A DNA stretch of 64,000 bases, taken from contig CCRI01000007.1 in NCBI GenBank assembly GCA_000985875.1, positions 186,001 to 250,000 of the forward strand. The letters are read 5' to 3'. The stretch is from Neorhizobium galegae bv. officinalis. Lineage in GTDB: Bacteria > Pseudomonadota > Alphaproteobacteria > Rhizobiales > Rhizobiaceae. How positions within the stretch are numbered: the stretch's first letter is position 1; the number at the start of each line of letters is the position of its first letter. The position numbers and the translations under genes were made by a program. Of this stretch, positions 63,694 through 64,000 are shown piece after piece. The notes beneath the pieces were generated by a model that saw nothing but the letters and a program-made list of their open reading frames with translations, did not search any database and had not been told where the DNA came from.

Positions 63694-63915
63694 ATGGATG
63701 ACTCGATCAAGATAGACAATCGCGGGGACTTCGGGCTCTGGGCCATCGAAGTGGCCAAGCAGATCGTCAGCGAACAGGGTTTCGACCTGGCCAAAGCTTC
63801 GCGGAGCGGCACGGAAGACGACGTGCGCGTCGCCGGCAATGCGCTGGGGCAGGCGATCACCGATGCACTCATCGAGGTCTATGACGGTCTGCTCGAAGGA
63901 GCGCCGGAAGAATAG
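63694..63915 (+). CDS. Small acidic protein of unknown function
   Basis: 73 residues from the ATG at 63694, with an AGGCAG 8-10 bases upstream; the open frame extends to 63517 but that part is antisense to the neighbour. It is acidic and helical (WAIEVAKQIVSEQGFDLAKASRSGTEDD...). No domain is recognised. It is divergent from the other small gene. Confidence 0.4.
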   Translation: MDDSIKIDNRGDFGLWAIEVAKQIVSEQGFDLAKASRSGTEDDVRVAGNALGQAITDALIEVYDGLLEGAPEE

Positions 63916-64000
63916 CGCAGCGTTGAATCCGGGCGGGGACGGCACGTGCTCTTCGCACCGTGCCTATCGGTGGTGCCAGAAAATTGGCCAAGGCCACCCC

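Overview
The window is a high-GC alphaproteobacterial segment, most likely from the Rhizobiaceae (Rhizobium, Agrobacterium, Shinella or a relative). This rests on the protein style of groESL, cspA and the ABC transporters, a TGA-N9-TCA iron box of the RirA type before a siderophore receptor, a CIRCE element before groES, and the dense rhizobial pattern of sugar and peptide ABC operons. The genus cannot be fixed by reading alone. No rRNA, tRNA or CRISPR array was seen.

Left part (1-6.3 kb): a subtilisin-like protease cut by the window edge and closed by a strong terminator, then a three-gene cassette of a HExxH-type peptide hydroxylase-like protein, a ThiF/E1-like adenylyltransferase and a SAM methyltransferase. 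This looks like a peptide-modifying (RiPP-like) set and lies between two copies of a 40-bp repeat. Two small exported proteins follow. From 6.3 to 12.8 kb a family-5 ABC importer (dppABCDF type, minus strand) is divergent from a UxuA-like mannonate dehydratase.

From 13.6 to 23.5 kb lies a same-strand run of eight genes: a fungal-type GH15 glucoamylase, a GMC flavin oxidoreductase, a ferritin-like protein, a sorbitol-dehydrogenase-type small subunit, an IolE-like and a second TIM-barrel isomerase/dehydratase, a metallo-beta-lactamase-fold hydrolase and a pyruvate/indolepyruvate decarboxylase-like ThDP enzyme. I do not know a described pathway with this content. It is the main candidate for an undescribed system, with the HExxH cassette second.

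From 23.5 to 31 kb is a hydroxamate siderophore uptake locus (fhuA-fhuD-fhuB on minus, an AraC regulator, fhuC on plus). A 160-bp MITE-like element separates it from the decarboxylase gene. From 31 to 39.9 kb is an OmpR-type two-component system with an RND efflux pump, a MipA/OmpV protein and a DUF3313-like lipoprotein. These transcription units share one operator-like sequence, and a 40-residue membrane peptide is coupled to the pump gene.

From 39.9 to 47.5 kb a NarL-type two-component system is divergent from a ribose-type sugar ABC operon ending in an SMP-30/gluconolactonase. A 4-alpha-glucanotransferase (malQ type) and a cold-shock gene follow. From 50.5 to 54.6 kb are a PstS-like protein, a Na/Pi cotransporter and a DUF808 protein. 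From 55 to 57.7 kb are a hipBA module bracketed by 12-bp repeats and a CorA transporter. The right end holds a YkgJ-type protein, a J-domain protein with groESL under CIRCE, a second cspA with a small partner and an HWE histidine kinase, and two small unassigned genes at the edge.
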